Below, piece by piece: positions 63,852-64,000 of a stretch of DNA of 64,000 bases. Every line of letters starts with the position of its first letter. The first letter of the stretch is position 1. This stretch comes from Tetradesmus obliquus (Eukaryota; Chlorophyta; Chlorophyceae; Sphaeropleales; Scenedesmaceae). A program made the position numbers and the translations under genes. The notes below the pieces were generated by a model, which saw only the letters and a program-made list of their open reading frames with translations, made no database searches and was not told where the DNA came from. Location: assembly GCA_030272155.1 (NCBI GenBank), contig CP126193.1:3906001-3970000 (forward strand). Reading direction: 5' to 3'.

Positions 63852-64000
63852 GGGGGGCGCAGTCTCGGTGAAGGCCTAAGCGTGGGTTTTTGGGGACAGC
63901 AAGTAGCTCAGCCGCAATATCATCCGCAATCAGGCACCTCAGCGACTCATTGCCTCGCATATCATCGAGTGAATGCACATTCATAGCGAAAACTTGGAGA
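63852..64000. other. 5' flank of solenoid gene F to window end
   Basis: Only 149 bases; presumably 5' UTR or promoter of gene F. No separate feature is visible. Confidence 0.4.

Overview
The window reads as nuclear DNA of a chlorophycean green alga, probably of the Sphaeropleales (Scenedesmus-like) type; this is an inference. Genes are broken into many short exons by introns of roughly 100-300 bp. Almost every acceptor reads CTGCAG|G or close to it, CAG/CTG triplet runs are everywhere, and TGTAA polyadenylation signals follow some genes. A plant-type protein sits beside an axonemal dynein, which fits a flagellated member of the green lineage. Exon models below were built by reading splice sites and checking phase.

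Layout. (1) 105-5709 (+): 3' part (13 exons, 1,015 codons) of a conserved plant-type protein of the Arabidopsis At5g65440/At4g24610 family. (2) 6419-7100 (+): a three-exon, 86-residue protein with an acylation-type N-terminus, resembling SVIP, the small VCP/p97-interacting protein. (3) 10319-39233 (+): a complete 73-exon gene for an axonemal dynein heavy chain of 4,186 residues, colinear with human DNAH1 (equivalent to Chlamydomonas DHC2, inner-arm dynein d). (4) 40038-43234 (+): a MYND zinc-finger protein. (5) 53201-44017 (-): a 21-exon gene for a 1,617-residue receptor-like protein with signal peptide, PAN/apple-like modules, a C-type lectin-like domain, one membrane span and two class III nucleotide-cyclase domains, the second degenerate. 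(6) 53589-63851 (-): three tandem paralogues with an F-box-like head and a long alpha-helical repeat body built on an LPAA..L motif. The outer two share an in-frame TAA between head and body, and the one nearest the window end also has a frameshift.

The genes do not form one pathway. The dynein is ciliary; the cyclase looks like a surface sensor; the solenoid cluster looks like a recently duplicating lineage-specific family. Noteworthy non-coding structure includes a 77-bp near-perfect inverted repeat in two introns of the dynein gene, a tandem copy of the dynein's last coding bases and 3' UTR, long CTG tracts at 3' splice sites, and a hairpin-forming 25-bp minisatellite between the convergent MYND and cyclase genes. 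I saw no rRNA, tRNA, CRISPR array or transposon with coding capacity.
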